Source: Mycolicibacterium crocinum
Lineage (GTDB): Bacteria; Actinomycetota; Actinomycetes; Mycobacteriales; Mycobacteriaceae
Direction: 5' to 3'
Assembly (NCBI RefSeq): GCF_022370635.2
Contig: NZ_CP092362.2
Location: forward strand, 2,666,001 to 2,730,000
DNA length: 64,000 nucleotides
This document shows, piece by piece, positions 8,191-17,168 of the stretch (the stretch's first letter is position 1; the number at the start of each line of letters is the position of its first letter). Under the pieces are notes generated by a model. The model saw only the letters and a program-made list of their open reading frames with translations, did not search any database and had not been told where the DNA came from. A program made the translations under genes and the position numbers.

Positions 8191-9933
8191 TCAGGCGAGC
8201 ACGGGTAGCAGCAACCGCGACGATGAGCGCACGGTGTTGACGCTGCTGGTGCCCACACTGGCATGCCGGAAATTCATGATGGCCGGGGTGTCGGGATCCT
8301 GGTCGTCGCTGGTGATCGCGATCTGAATACGGTGACCGGCGTCGAATCGGCGGGCATTGGGCACCAACGGGATTCGATACTCGACATCGACACCGACGGG
8401 CACTGCCTCGGCTTGCCGACAGGGGAGTACCGGGGCGCCGGGCCGGCTGGCGGCCTCGTCGACCGCGCGCAGGCTGGCTCGCAGCCACCCGGCGGTCACC
8501 GGCTCCGCGATGCCGTCGGGGCCGACGTCGGACAGCGTGACGATCCAGGCGGTATCGGCGGCGGTGGCACTGGCGATCAACCGCAGTTCAATGTCCCCTA
8601 CAACGTCGAGCGGCTCGGGCAGCGGTTGGGTGATCCAGGTCAGCGCCGATGGGGGATCGATCGCGCTGGGCTTGGCGCGACCCAGCCCGGCGCCGAGCAC
8701 CATGAGGTCGCGTCCACCCGCGTCGCCTTCGTCGCGGTCGAGCCCGCCGTCGGCGCGTAGCGCGAGCTCATGGAATGTGCTTGGCGGCGGCCAGGATTCG
8801 GATGTGCGCCACCCCTCGGCGCCGGGCAGGACGTAGCGGACGGCCGGGCCGTCGAGGATCCCGGTGTCACGGCCCTTGAGCCAATTGTCGTACCACGCGA
8901 GGGCTTCGATGTGCAGGCTTTCCCACGGCCACGTCAGGCCGAACTCGCCGAGCATCCCGATACGGACGCATGTGCTGTTGGTCAGCGCGGCGTAGGTGGA
9001 GAACGTCGACGGCAGATGTAGTGGCGCGTTCTGCCAGTCGCAGCCCAAATAGACTGGGATATCGATCTTTCCGAGTAGCGGCAGCAGGTTGCGTTCGTCC
9101 CACCAGGCGTCGCGAGTCGGGTGCCTGACCGCTGCGTCGAGCCACAGCTCGTCCCACGGATGCGGATCGTGGGGCAGCTTGAGCAGCCCACGCATCATCG
9201 TCACCGCCGCCTCGCCGTTCATCGTCGCGAACTTGTGGTGCAACGGCGGGGTGTTGAGTGCCCACCGCGCCACACCCAGCGGGCGGCTGCGCCAGAACGT
9301 GTCGCTGCGGGTGGCGGTGAGCCCGAGCATCGACAGGAACGGCGTGATGAAAGAGGAGCTGAACAGGCCGTGGTGCACCGCGCCCTCGTACAGATCCGAT
9401 GTGACGGCCACCGGGAAGATCGCCTTGAGGTGCGGTGGGCGTTCGACTGCGGCCTCCAATTGGGTCATCGCGAAATAGCTGATGCCGATCATCCCGACAT
9501 TGCCGTCGCACCACGGTTGGGCGGCCACCCACTCCACGAGGTCGTACAAGTCCTGGCGTTCCTGGGCGTCGAAGAACCCGAACGTGCCCCCGGATCCGCC
9601 GGTGCCGCGCAGGTTGGCGATGACGTGGGTGTAGCCGCGTGGCACCCAGAAGTCGGTGGCGCCGGCCTCGATGAACCCGGCCGGGGCGCCGAGGTCCTGG
9701 ATCTGCCGGGGGTAGGGCGACGCGGCGATCAGCGCGGGGAAGCGGCCGTCGGTATCGGGGCGGTGCACGTCGGCCATCAGCGTCACGCCGTCGCGCATCG
9801 GGACGGCGATGTTGATGTCGGTGGTGATGCGGTGGTCCGGTGCGCTGAGGTTCCGGTATTGCCGGCCAGTCGTCTGTGGGCCGTTGAGCTGGCGCTGACC
9901 TGCGTCGATACCCGACACGCTGGTGGCTGACAT
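8191..9933 (-). CDS. CocE/NonD family hydrolase (X-Pro dipeptidyl-peptidase S15 fold)
   Basis: The 580-residue protein matches the alpha/beta-hydrolase plus C-terminal jelly-roll layout of CocE/NonD acyl esterases. MRDGVTLMADVHRP opens the hydrolase domain. The nucleophile elbow is GMIGISYFAMTQ (Ser in GxSY), and a cap region follows. The C-terminal domain contains LTWITQPLPEPLDVVGDIEL and GHRIQIAITSDDQ. Members hydrolyse esters or amides such as cocaine, cephalosporin esters or nonactate. The substrate is unknown here. A Shine-Dalgarno AGGAG precedes the ATG. It is first in a three-gene operon and divergent from a TetR gene across a perfect palindrome, so it is probably induced by its substrate. 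Confidence 0.9.
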   Translation of the reverse strand: MSATSVSGIDAGQRQLNGPQTTGRQYRNLSAPDHRITTDINIAVPMRDGVTLMADVHRPDTDGRFPALIAASPYPRQIQDLGAPAGFIEAGATDFWVPRGYTHVIANLRGTGGSGGTFGFFDAQERQDLYDLVEWVAAQPWCDGNVGMIGISYFAMTQLEAAVERPPHLKAIFPVAVTSDLYEGAVHHGLFSSSFITPFLSMLGLTATRSDTFWRSRPLGVARWALNTPPLHHKFATMNGEAAVTMMRGLLKLPHDPHPWDELWLDAAVRHPTRDAWWDERNLLPLLGKIDIPVYLGCDWQNAPLHLPSTFSTYAALTNSTCVRIGMLGEFGLTWPWESLHIEALAWYDNWLKGRDTGILDGPAVRYVLPGAEGWRTSESWPPPSTFHELALRADGGLDRDEGDAGGRDLMVLGAGLGRAKPSAIDPPSALTWITQPLPEPLDVVGDIELRLIASATAADTAWIVTLSDVGPDGIAEPVTAGWLRASLRAVDEAASRPGAPVLPCRQAEAVPVGVDVEYRIPLVPNARRFDAGHRIQIAITSDDQDPDTPAIMNFRHASVGTSSVNTVRSSSRLLLPVLA

Positions 9934-9958
9934 CCCCGACTCCTATTTTCACGTTTTG

Positions 9959-9996
9959 TTGAGACTAGTTTCACGCTACGATGAAACTAGTCTCAA
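9959..9996. promoter_or_regulatory. 15-bp perfect inverted repeat, probable TetR operator
   Basis: TTGAGACTAGTTTCA (9959-9973) and TGAAACTAGTCTCAA (9982-9996) are exact reverse complements separated by eight bases. Each arm is itself a near-palindrome centred on ACTAGT, so the site may hold two operator dimers. It sits between the divergent CocE-like and TetR genes, where a local regulator would control both directions. Binding by the adjacent TetR protein is inferred. Confidence 0.8.
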
Positions 9997-10028
9997 TGCA
10001 ACATGAATCTCCTGGTTAGGCGCAGCGC

Positions 10029-10628
10029 ATGGCGAAGAGGGTGACCGCGCCGGGACCCCGCGACGAGAAAGGGGTGCTGGCCGCGCGGATTCTCGACGCC
10101 GCGCGCGGCGAGTTCGCCCAGAACGGTTCGGCCGGCACCACGATCCGGGCGGTGGCTCGGGCCGCCGACGTGGACCCGGCGCTGGTGTATCACTACTTCG
10201 GGTCCAAGGAGGGGCTGCTCGATGCGGCGACGAATCCGCCGCAGCGCTGGCTGGAGAGCGTCGCGGCGACCTGGGCGACCCCGGTGCCCGACCTCGGTGC
10301 CGCGCTGATCCGGCTGATGCTCGGCGCATGGGCTGACGATGAGATCGGTTCGGTGCTGCGCTCGGTGCTGCAGACCGCGGCGCACGAACAGAGCACCCGG
10401 GAGAAGCTGCGCCGGGTGGTGGAGGGTCAGCTGATGGGGGTGTCGGGCCTGGGGGTCGACGACAGGGACCGCCAGGTGCGCAGCGCCTTGGTGTCATCGC
10501 AGATCATGGGATTGGCGATGATGCGCTACATCTGGCAGATCGAGCCGATCGCATCGATGACCGACGACGAGCTCGTCGTGGCCGTTGCGCCGAATCTGCA
10601 ACGCTACATCGACGGCGACTTGAGCTAA
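10029..10628 (+). CDS. TetR/AcrR family transcriptional regulator
   Basis: A 199-residue regulator with an N-terminal TetR helix-turn-helix (ILDAARGEFAQNGSAGTTIR, then AVARAADVDPALVYHYFGSK) and a helical ligand-binding domain resembling TetR_C. It is divergent from the CocE/CMD/dehydrogenase operon across the 38-base palindromic site and probably represses that operon and itself. Its stop overlaps the convergent MFS gene stop by four bases. The ligand is unknown. Confidence 0.93.
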   Translation: MAKRVTAPGPRDEKGVLAARILDAARGEFAQNGSAGTTIRAVARAADVDPALVYHYFGSKEGLLDAATNPPQRWLESVAATWATPVPDLGAALIRLMLGAWADDEIGSVLRSVLQTAAHEQSTREKLRRVVEGQLMGVSGLGVDDRDRQVRSALVSSQIMGLAMMRYIWQIEPIASMTDDELVVAVAPNLQRYIDGDLS

Positions 10629-11974
10629 ACCACTGCGGCGGCAACGGGTTTCGCGGCCGGCTCCTCCTCGAAGTCACCGGGCCGAAGCAGGCGAGTCGCG
10701 ATCACACTCACCACCGCCGTGAACACGAGGTAACCGCAAGCGAGCCAAGGCTTTCCGTGGGCAGCCGCAATCAGCGCCGTCAGGATCAGCGGTGTCAGGC
10801 CCGAGGCGTAGACGCCGGAAAGCTGATACACCGTCGACAGACCCGTGTAGCGGACCCGGGTGGGAAACAGCGACGCGTAGAGCGTGCCTTGCGCCCCGTA
10901 GAACCAGGCGTGGATCACGCCGAACACCACGATCAGCGCGATCGCGTAGGCGGCGAGGTTGCGGGTGCTGAACAACGCGAAGGCCGGGAACACCGCGAGC
11001 CCGTATGCGGCGATGCCGGTGCCGTAGACGGCTTTCGCGCCGAACCGGTCGACCAGAAGCCCCGACACCGGAAGCAGCGCGGCCATCACCAGCGCCGCTA
11101 CCGTCACCGCGATCAGCACCGGCACCTTGCCCAGATGCAGGGTGGCCGTCGCGTACGAGATCGCGAACACGCCCCAGGTGTTGAACGCCGCCCCCTCGCC
11201 CCAACGGGACAGCATGCCCAACACGGTCGAGCGCACGGTCGGGCGGCGGAAGATCTCGCGCAGCGGCACCGCCGACCGCTGATCCTGCTCCTTGAGTTTC
11301 TCGAAGGCCGGCGTCTCGGCGGCTTTCAGGCGCACCACGACCCCGAACACCACCAGCACGAGGCTGAACAGGAACGCGATCCGCCAGCCGTAGCTCAGAA
11401 ACGCCCCCGCCGGCAGGACTACCTGCAGCAGTGCGAGGACGCCGGTGCCCAGCGCGAGGCCCAGCGCCAGACCGACCTGCGGGACACTGCCGAACAGTCC
11501 GCGGCGCTTGGCCGGGCTGTGCTCAACCGCGAGCAGCACCGCGCCCGCCCATTCGCCGCCGAGTGCGAAGCCCTGGCCGATGCGCAGGACCAGCAGCAGG
11601 ATCGGGGCCAGCAAGCCGATCTGCTCGGCGGTGGGCAGCACGCCCACCAGTGCAGTGGCGCCGCCCATCAGGAACATGGTGAGCGCCAGCGTTTTCTTGC
11701 GGCCGATGCGGTCGCCGATGTGGCCGAACACGAATCCGCCGATCGGGCGCACCGCGAAGCCGACCGCAAAGGTGGCGAACGACAACAGCGTTCCGACCAG
11801 TGAGCTCTGGTGGGGGAAGAACGCCTGGTTGAACACCAGGCTGGCCGCGGTGGCGTAGAGGAAGAAGTCGTACCACTCGATCGTCGTGCCGATCAGGCTG
11901 GAGAGCAGCGCGGTGCGAATGGTGCTCGAGGAGGCCTCGTCGGCGTCGGCGCGTGGTTCGGCGATGGTGGACAC
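10625..11974 (-). CDS. MFS transporter, metabolite:H+ symporter (MHS) type
   Basis: A 449-residue, 12-helix permease. The MHS hallmarks are TIEWYDFFLYATAASLVF in helix 1, then RPIGGFVFGHIGDRIGRKK (the loop 2-3 MFS motif), then RIGQGFALGGEWAGAVLLAVE in helix 4-5 (quoted in parts). Relatives import citrate, shikimate, alpha-ketoglutarate, proline/betaine or aromatic acids with protons, so an organic acid or zwitterion is the likely cargo. It is convergent with the TetR gene, downstream of the damaged P450 gene on the same strand, and separated from it by about 75 bases. Confidence 0.9.
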   Translation of the reverse strand: MSTIAEPRADADEASSSTIRTALLSSLIGTTIEWYDFFLYATAASLVFNQAFFPHQSSLVGTLLSFATFAVGFAVRPIGGFVFGHIGDRIGRKKTLALTMFLMGGATALVGVLPTAEQIGLLAPILLLVLRIGQGFALGGEWAGAVLLAVEHSPAKRRGLFGSVPQVGLALGLALGTGVLALLQVVLPAGAFLSYGWRIAFLFSLVLVVFGVVVRLKAAETPAFEKLKEQDQRSAVPLREIFRRPTVRSTVLGMLSRWGEGAAFNTWGVFAISYATATLHLGKVPVLIAVTVAALVMAALLPVSGLLVDRFGAKAVYGTGIAAYGLAVFPAFALFSTRNLAAYAIALIVVFGVIHAWFYGAQGTLYASLFPTRVRYTGLSTVYQLSGVYASGLTPLILTALIAAAHGKPWLACGYLVFTAVVSVIATRLLRPGDFEEEPAAKPVAAAVV

Positions 11975-12049
11975 GCATTCCAGATCTATCCGGTCGCCCG
12001 GCCGGCGAACAGGCTTCGGCGCACGACGATCAAATGTCGGGTGTGTTCG

Positions 12050-13306
12050 TCAATGCAGACGCATCGGCAAGGATTCCAGCCCTCGCAGCGGCACGATGGG
12101 TCGTAATCGCAAGCTGTTACGGGGGACGGTGATCTCCAGGTGGTCGAATCGCTCCAGCAATTGGGTGATCGCGATGCGGCCTTCCAGCCGCGCGAGATGA
12201 TGGCCGAGGCAATAGTGGCTGCCCGATGCGAAGGCGAGATGTTTGTTCGGTGTGCGGGAGAGGTCCAGGGCGTCCGCGTCGGCGAAAACGGACTCATCCC
12301 GATTGGCGGAGATGAGCATGCCAAAGACTCTGCTGCCCTTGGGGATTCGAGTCCCTGAGAACTCCAGGTCTTCCAACGCCACCCGTGGCGCGCCCACGGC
12401 GACAGGGGCGGTGAACCGCAACAGTTCCTCGATACCGTCGTCGATCAGATCGGGCTCGGCGCGCAGCCTCGCAAGCTGATCGGGATGGTCGAGCAATGCC
12501 ACGACGCTGTTACCGATCAGATTGGACGTGGTGTCGTGCCCGGCGAGTAAGAGCAGGAACATCATCGCGATCGCCTCGCGGTCGGTGAGCCTGTCACCGC
12601 CGTCGGTCGCGCGAACGAGTTGGGAGATGAGCCCGTCGTCGGGATATCACCACGACGCGCCTCAGCGAGGCGTTCGAAGAAAGCCGTCAGCTTCGCCGCG
12701 GCGCTGATCATCCCGATAATGCCCCGAGCCCCCGCGGCCGAACTCTCGGTGAGTTTCAGGCAGAGGTGGTGAAACTCCTCGAGCTCATCATCTTTGACCC
12801 CAGCAGCCGTGCGACCACCGTCAGGGGAACGGCACCGCGAAATCGCTGACGAGATCTACCTCGCCGGCCTGCGCCAGCTGGTCGATGAGCTCGCGAGCGA
12901 TGCAGGTGATGTCGTCGGTCAGGCCTGCCACCCGTTTCGGGGTGAACGCTTTGTGCACGAGTCTGCGCAACCGCTGATGCTCGGGATCGTCCTTGGTCGC
13001 CATCGTCTCGGTCAACAATCGGATCGGTTTGGGAATCAGCCAGCGCAGCCGCCCGATCCGATCGTTGCGCATGACATCGCTGGACAGTCTCGGGTCGGCG
13101 TGCATGGCGAGGACGTCGTCGTACCGGGTCAGCATGTACCCCTTGGCCCTCATCCCGGTGGCCAGCGGCGCCCGCACCCGGGACACCGGGGCACTCCGAC
13201 GCAACTCGGCGTACCGCGGAAAGGGATCGATGAACATGAGGGGATCGTCCAGATCGGTGAACGCCATTCGTTCCGCCTGCACTGTCATGCGCTCAATATC
13301 GCCCAC
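12050..13306 (-). pseudogene. Cytochrome P450, interrupted by three single-base deletions
   Basis: The N-terminal part (13306 to about 12824) and the C-terminal part (about 12646 to 12050) are in the same reading frame. The 180 bases between them shift frame three times. Reading through gives a smooth P450: PFP, then LTVVARLLG, then VKDDELEEFHHLCLKLTES up to RGDIP, then DDGLISQLVRATDGG. One base appears missing in the C/G runs at 12824-12827, 12798-12801 and 12641-12643, so the net loss is three bases. Everything else is intact: AGHDTT of helix I, EELLRF for ExxR, and FASGSHYCLGHH with the haem Cys. Repaired length is about 419 residues. Either a recent pseudogene or a homopolymer sequencing artefact. 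Confidence 0.88.
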
Positions 13307-13402
13307 GCCTGCTCGTGTCGGGCGTGATTACGCAATCACACGACGCACGGGGGTCGGAGGTCCTCAGCCTGGACGGATAGCCGGGGTGTGGTCACCGGCC
13401 AG

Positions 13403-13408
13403 TAGACT
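13403..13408 (+). promoter_or_regulatory. Candidate -10 hexamer for yebC
   Basis: TAGACT, the same hexamer seen before pdxS, lies 42 bases before the yebC ATG, with a Shine-Dalgarno GGAGAAG in between. No convincing -35 is visible. Confidence 0.3.
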
Positions 13409-13449
13409 CGTCGGGTTACGGCAGAACGGACAGTACGGAGAAGAACCCG

Positions 13450-14202
13450 ATGAGCGGCCATTCCAAGTGGGCTACCACCAAGCACAAGAAGGCCGTCATC
13501 GACGCCAAGCGCGGCAAGATGTTCGCCAAGCTCATCAAGAACATCGAGGTCGCGGCGCGCGTCGGCGGCGGCGACCCGGCCGGTAATCCCACCCTGTACG
13601 ACGCCATCCAGAAGGCCAAGAAGTCCTCGGTTCCCAACGACAATATCGAGCGCGCCCGTAAGCGCGGCGGTGGCGAGGAAGCCGGCGGCGCCGACTGGCA
13701 GAACATCACCTACGAGGGCTACGGCCCCAACGGTGTGGCCGTGCTCATCGAGTGTTTGACCGATAACCGCAACCGTGCCGCCGGTGAGGTCCGGGTCGCG
13801 ATGACCCGCAACGGCGGCAACATGGCCGACCCCGGCTCAGTGTCCTACCTGTTCACCCGCAAGGGCATCGTCACGTTGGAGAAGAATGACTTGTCCGAGG
13901 ACGACGTGCTGATGGCCGTCCTCGACGCCGGCGCCGAAGAGGTCAACGACCTCGGCGACAGCTTCGAGGTGATCTCCGAGCCGACGGATCTGGTCGCCGT
14001 CCGCACCGCGCTGCAGGACGCCGGTATCGACTACGACTCCGCCGAGGCCGGCTTCCAGGCGTCGGTGACGGTGCCGCTGGACGCCGAAGGCGCCCGCAAG
14101 ATCATGAAGCTCGTCGACGCGCTGGAGGACAGCGACGACGTGCAGGACGTGTACACCAACGCCGACATCCCCGACGAGATCCTGGCCCAGATCGAGGAGT
14201 GA
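13450..14202 (+). CDS. yebC: YebC/TACO1 family protein
   Basis: The 250-residue protein is full length and canonical. It opens [20 protein letters not shown], continues with [17 protein letters not shown] and [12 protein letters not shown], and has [20 protein letters not shown] in the middle domain. YebC-type proteins bind DNA as regulators or act on ribosomes stalled at proline stretches. Which applies here is not readable from sequence. The start is set by GGAGAAG nine bases upstream. In M. tuberculosis the homologue (Rv2603c) directly follows pdxT, but here about 10 kb of accessory genes separates them. Confidence 0.96.
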   Translation: MSGHSKWATTKHKKAVIDAKRGKMFAKLIKNIEVAARVGGGDPAGNPTLYDAIQKAKKSSVPNDNIERARKRGGGEEAGGADWQNITYEGYGPNGVAVLIECLTDNRNRAAGEVRVAMTRNGGNMADPGSVSYLFTRKGIVTLEKNDLSEDDVLMAVLDAGAEEVNDLGDSFEVISEPTDLVAVRTALQDAGIDYDSAEAGFQASVTVPLDAEGARKIMKLVDALEDSDDVQDVYTNADIPDEILAQIEE

Positions 14203-14204
14203 CC

Positions 14205-16193
14205 TCAGGCCGGATGCAGGCTGACCGGCACTCCTGAGTAGCGCGTCATCCCGGTTGCCGGGTCCAGGTCGTCCTTACTGGTCAACAGATTGACGTTGGC
14301 GCCGACGTGCGCGTGCGGCACCGACACGACCCCGCTGCGCACCGACGGGTCCAGTCTCGCGATCCCGGTGACTTCACCGTATTCGGTGCGCACCACCAGC
14401 TTTCGGTCGTCGACGACGCCGGCCGCGGCCGCATCGTCGGGGTTCAGCAGAATCTCGGGCTGTTCGCCGAGGTACTCCAATTGCGCGTTGACTCTTCGCA
14501 ATTGGCGGCGCGGCACCAGCACCGGGCCGGTCGGGTGGCGCAGGTCGTGCAACTGGTCCACCAGGAGTTGCGGCGCCAGCCGCCAGCCGCCGAGCCGCTC
14601 GACATGGCGCTGCATCCACGCGGCAGGCAGCTCCCGTTCGGCCTCGGCCCACCCGGTGGCGACCAGGTCGTCGTAACTCCTGCGGCCGCCGGCGTTGAGC
14701 GTGGCCAGCATCGCCTCGTCGGTCATCGACGTGTCGGCGATGTCGTGGCCCAGGCGTGCGCCGATCTGGGCGAGCACCCACCACATCGAGCGGCGCTCAC
14801 CGATCGGGGCGACCGCCGCCGGGGTGTGCTGGGCGGAGATCCGCGTACTCATGAAGTCCCACAGAGTGACGTCGGGCCGCTCGAGCTGACCCTTGGTCGG
14901 CAGCACGTGGGTGGACAGCGCCGTCGTCCCGGTCGGCAGAATCTCGGTGGTGGCCAACACCTCGAGCTTCGGCAACGCCGCCCGCAGTGCGTCGGTGGCC
15001 GGGAAACCCGTGAGCAGGCTGCCGCCCAGGTTCAGCAGTGCGCGGATATTACCGGCCTCAATCTCGTCCGGCAGTGTGGCGCAAGGGTATTCGCGCATGA
15101 ACGCGCGGGTGTCCGGCCGGCTGCGGGGTCCCGGCTTGGACTTGCCTTCGGGCGGCGCGATGGGCAGCTCGAACATTTCCAGCTGATAGCCGTACCCGGG
15201 ATGGAACCATTCGCCGCCCGGGGTGTTCATCGAGCCGGTGAGGATCAGCAGCGCCCACGAAAGCCATTGCGTGACATTCGCACTCGCCGACATGGTGACA
15301 CCGGTACCGGTGTCGATCGCGATGTGTCCGGCCCGGCCGATGGCAGTGAGTAGATCGTCGAGATCACTCGGGTCGACGTCGGCGAGGCTGGCGGCATGGT
15401 CGCGGGTGAAAGGCTCGACCGCGGCGGCCAGCACGTCGAGGTCCTGGACCGGTACGCGCGTATCAGCGCCCTCGCGCACGATCTCGCGCACCAGGTAGGC
15501 CAGCACGGCATAGTCGGTGCCCGGCCGCGGCGCGAGGTGGCGGGTGGCCAGCCGGGCGGTCTCGGTGCGACGCGGGTCCACCACCCACAGTTGAGCACGC
15601 GCGGCGAGGTCGCGGAGCAATCCGCGGGGGTTGGGCATTCCCACGGTATGACCGTGGGAGACAACGGGATTGCTGCCGATCAAGATGACCAGCTCGGCGT
15701 TCTCGTAGTCGGGCCGTCCGGTCAGCCCCGCGGATCCACCCATCAACTCCGCGACCAGAACCTTGGCGGTGCCGTCGATGGTCAGCGGACTGAACTTCGC
15801 CGGTGTACCGATCGCGCGGTGCAGCGCCTCGGCGATGCGGTAACCGGTGGCGTCCATGCCGATGCCGGTGCCGAAGTTGACGGCGACCGCCGCGGGACCG
15901 TGCTCGGCGATGATGGCACGCAACGTGGCCCCGAGGTCGTCGAGGCAAGCGTCCCAGGTGGTTTCGGTCAGCCGGCCGTCGGTGCGCATCATCGGCCGTT
16001 CGAGCCGATCGGGATGGTGGTGGATCAGCGGCAGCGCGCGGCCCTTGGGGCAGGTGTAGCCGCGGGAGAAGGGGTTGTCCCGGTCACCGTGGACGGCGAC
16101 CACCCGGTCGTCGTCGATGTCGACGAGGATGCCGCACACCGACGGGCACACCCGGCAAAAGCTTCGTACTGTGCGGGAACCGCCCGAGACCAT
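14205..16193 (-). CDS. Molybdopterin-dependent oxidoreductase (formate dehydrogenase/nitrate reductase family catalytic subunit)
   Basis: The 662-residue protein begins with a 4Fe-4S binding domain: CRVCPSVC at residues 13-20 and CPKG at 48, i.e. CxxCxxxC-27-C. It continues with molybdopterin domains: NAELVILIGSNPVVSHGHT, WVVDPRRTETARLA and GTGVTMSASANVTQW. The C-terminal dinucleotide-binding barrel has LLNPDDAAAAGVVDDRKLVV. No Tat signal precedes the cluster, so it should be cytoplasmic. No partner electron-transfer subunit is adjacent. It may be a soluble oxidoreductase, for example a formate dehydrogenase H-like or assimilatory enzyme. The substrate cannot be assigned. It is convergent with yebC, with stops two bases apart. 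Confidence 0.88.
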   Translation of the reverse strand: MVSGGSRTVRSFCRVCPSVCGILVDIDDDRVVAVHGDRDNPFSRGYTCPKGRALPLIHHHPDRLERPMMRTDGRLTETTWDACLDDLGATLRAIIAEHGPAAVAVNFGTGIGMDATGYRIAEALHRAIGTPAKFSPLTIDGTAKVLVAELMGGSAGLTGRPDYENAELVILIGSNPVVSHGHTVGMPNPRGLLRDLAARAQLWVVDPRRTETARLATRHLAPRPGTDYAVLAYLVREIVREGADTRVPVQDLDVLAAAVEPFTRDHAASLADVDPSDLDDLLTAIGRAGHIAIDTGTGVTMSASANVTQWLSWALLILTGSMNTPGGEWFHPGYGYQLEMFELPIAPPEGKSKPGPRSRPDTRAFMREYPCATLPDEIEAGNIRALLNLGGSLLTGFPATDALRAALPKLEVLATTEILPTGTTALSTHVLPTKGQLERPDVTLWDFMSTRISAQHTPAAVAPIGERRSMWWVLAQIGARLGHDIADTSMTDEAMLATLNAGGRRSYDDLVATGWAEAERELPAAWMQRHVERLGGWRLAPQLLVDQLHDLRHPTGPVLVPRRQLRRVNAQLEYLGEQPEILLNPDDAAAAGVVDDRKLVVRTEYGEVTGIARLDPSVRSGVVSVPHAHVGANVNLLTSKDDLDPATGMTRYSGVPVSLHPA

Positions 16194-16235
16194 GGAAGAG
16201 AACCGTACGCTGCGGGCAACGTATCGGAGGTGACG

Positions 16236-16547
16236 ATGTCCCAGGTGACGGTAACCGACCCCGACGGGGTCCGCTGGACGGTGCGTCGCTGGTGGTGGAA
16301 GACGATCCCGTGGGAGACCGGCTTCGCCACCCTCGACATGCTGATCTTTCTGATCGTGCTGCCGTTCATGCTGCTGTGGCCGTTCTGGCTACTGGCCAAG
16401 TGGTGCGGCGTCCCGTGGACGATCATCACCGCGCGCGACGGCGAGGAGGTCGGCCGCGAGCAGGTCACCGGCTGGAAGCGCTCCGGCGCCCGGATCGAGG
16501 AAATCGCCCAGTCGATGCGCGACGGTATGCCCTACAGCGTGTCCTGA
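16236..16547 (+). CDS. Small membrane protein, 103 residues
   Basis: An ATG at 16236 follows GGAGG by five bases. The product has a short aromatic N-terminal segment (VRRWWWKTIPWETG), one long hydrophobic hairpin-like stretch (LDMLIFLIVLPFMLLWPFWL) and a charged C-terminal tail starting RDGEEVGREQVTGWKRSGAR. It is probably a cytoplasmic-membrane protein with the C terminus inside. I do not recognise a family. It lies between the molybdopterin gene (divergent) and ruvC, and ends about 30 bases before the LexA box. Confidence 0.7.
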   Translation: MSQVTVTDPDGVRWTVRRWWWKTIPWETGFATLDMLIFLIVLPFMLLWPFWLLAKWCGVPWTIITARDGEEVGREQVTGWKRSGARIEEIAQSMRDGMPYSVS

Positions 16548-16578
16548 CCGGTCCTGTCGGCCCGGCCCGCTACTGTGA

Positions 16579-16594
16579 TCGAACAGCTGTTCGT
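16579..16594 (+). promoter_or_regulatory. LexA (SOS) box upstream of ruvC
   Basis: TCGAAC-AGCT-GTTCGT matches the mycobacterial LexA consensus TCGAAC-N4-GTTCGA with one mismatch in the last base. It ends 16 bases before the ruvC GTG. LexA control of ruvCAB in mycobacteria is established knowledge. The site itself is read directly. Confidence 0.88.
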
Positions 16595-16610
16595 AGTCGG
16601 AAGGCGATCC

Positions 16611-17168
16611 GTGCGGGTGATGGGAGTCGACCCTGGGTTGACGCGCTGCGGACTCTCGGTGATCGAGAGTCGCGGCGGTCGCCAGGTCATCGCGCTCGAC
16701 GTCGACGTGGTGCGGACTCCGTCCGACGAGCCGTTGCAGCGGCGGCTTCTGACCATCAGCGACACCGTCGACCATTGGATGGACACCCACCTGCCCGACG
16801 TGATCGCGATCGAGCGGGTGTTCGCCAACCAGAACGCCAACACCGCGATGGGCACCGCGCAGGCTGGTGGCGTGATCGCGCTGGCCGCCGCGCGCCGCGG
16901 CATCGACGTGCACTTCCACACCCCCAGTGAGGTCAAGGCGGCGGTCACCGGTAACGGTCGCGCCGACAAGGCTCAGGTCACCACGATGGTCACCCGAATT
17001 CTGCAGTTGCAGCAGAAGCCGACTCCGGCCGACGCCGCCGACGCACTCGCCCTGGCGATCTGCCACTGCTGGCGTGCCCCGATGATCGCGCGGATGGCCA
17101 AGGCCGAGGCGATGGCTGCCGAGCAGAAGCGGGCGTATCAGGCGCGACTGAAGGCGGCCCGCGCGTGA
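16611..17168 (+). CDS. ruvC: Holliday junction resolvase RuvC
   Basis: RuvC cleaves four-way junctions moved by RuvAB. The 185-residue product starts [20 protein letters not shown] with the first catalytic Asp. It has [20 protein letters not shown] with the catalytic Glu, and [13 protein letters not shown] with the C-terminal acidic pair. The GTG at 16611 is chosen because an earlier GTG at 16575 would put coding sequence over the SOS box, and the length then matches the family. The stop overlaps the ruvA GTG by four bases, so ruvC-ruvA-ruvB form one SOS-inducible operon. Confidence 0.96.
   Translation: MRVMGVDPGLTRCGLSVIESRGGRQVIALDVDVVRTPSDEPLQRRLLTISDTVDHWMDTHLPDVIAIERVFANQNANTAMGTAQAGGVIALAAARRGIDVHFHTPSEVKAAVTGNGRADKAQVTTMVTRILQLQQKPTPADAADALALAICHCWRAPMIARMAKAEAMAAEQKRAYQARLKAARA

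Noticed and set aside
9959..9996. Reading the TetR palindrome as a terminator hairpin
   Set aside because: It lies between divergent start codons, where no transcript ends, and the arms have operator-like half-site symmetry.
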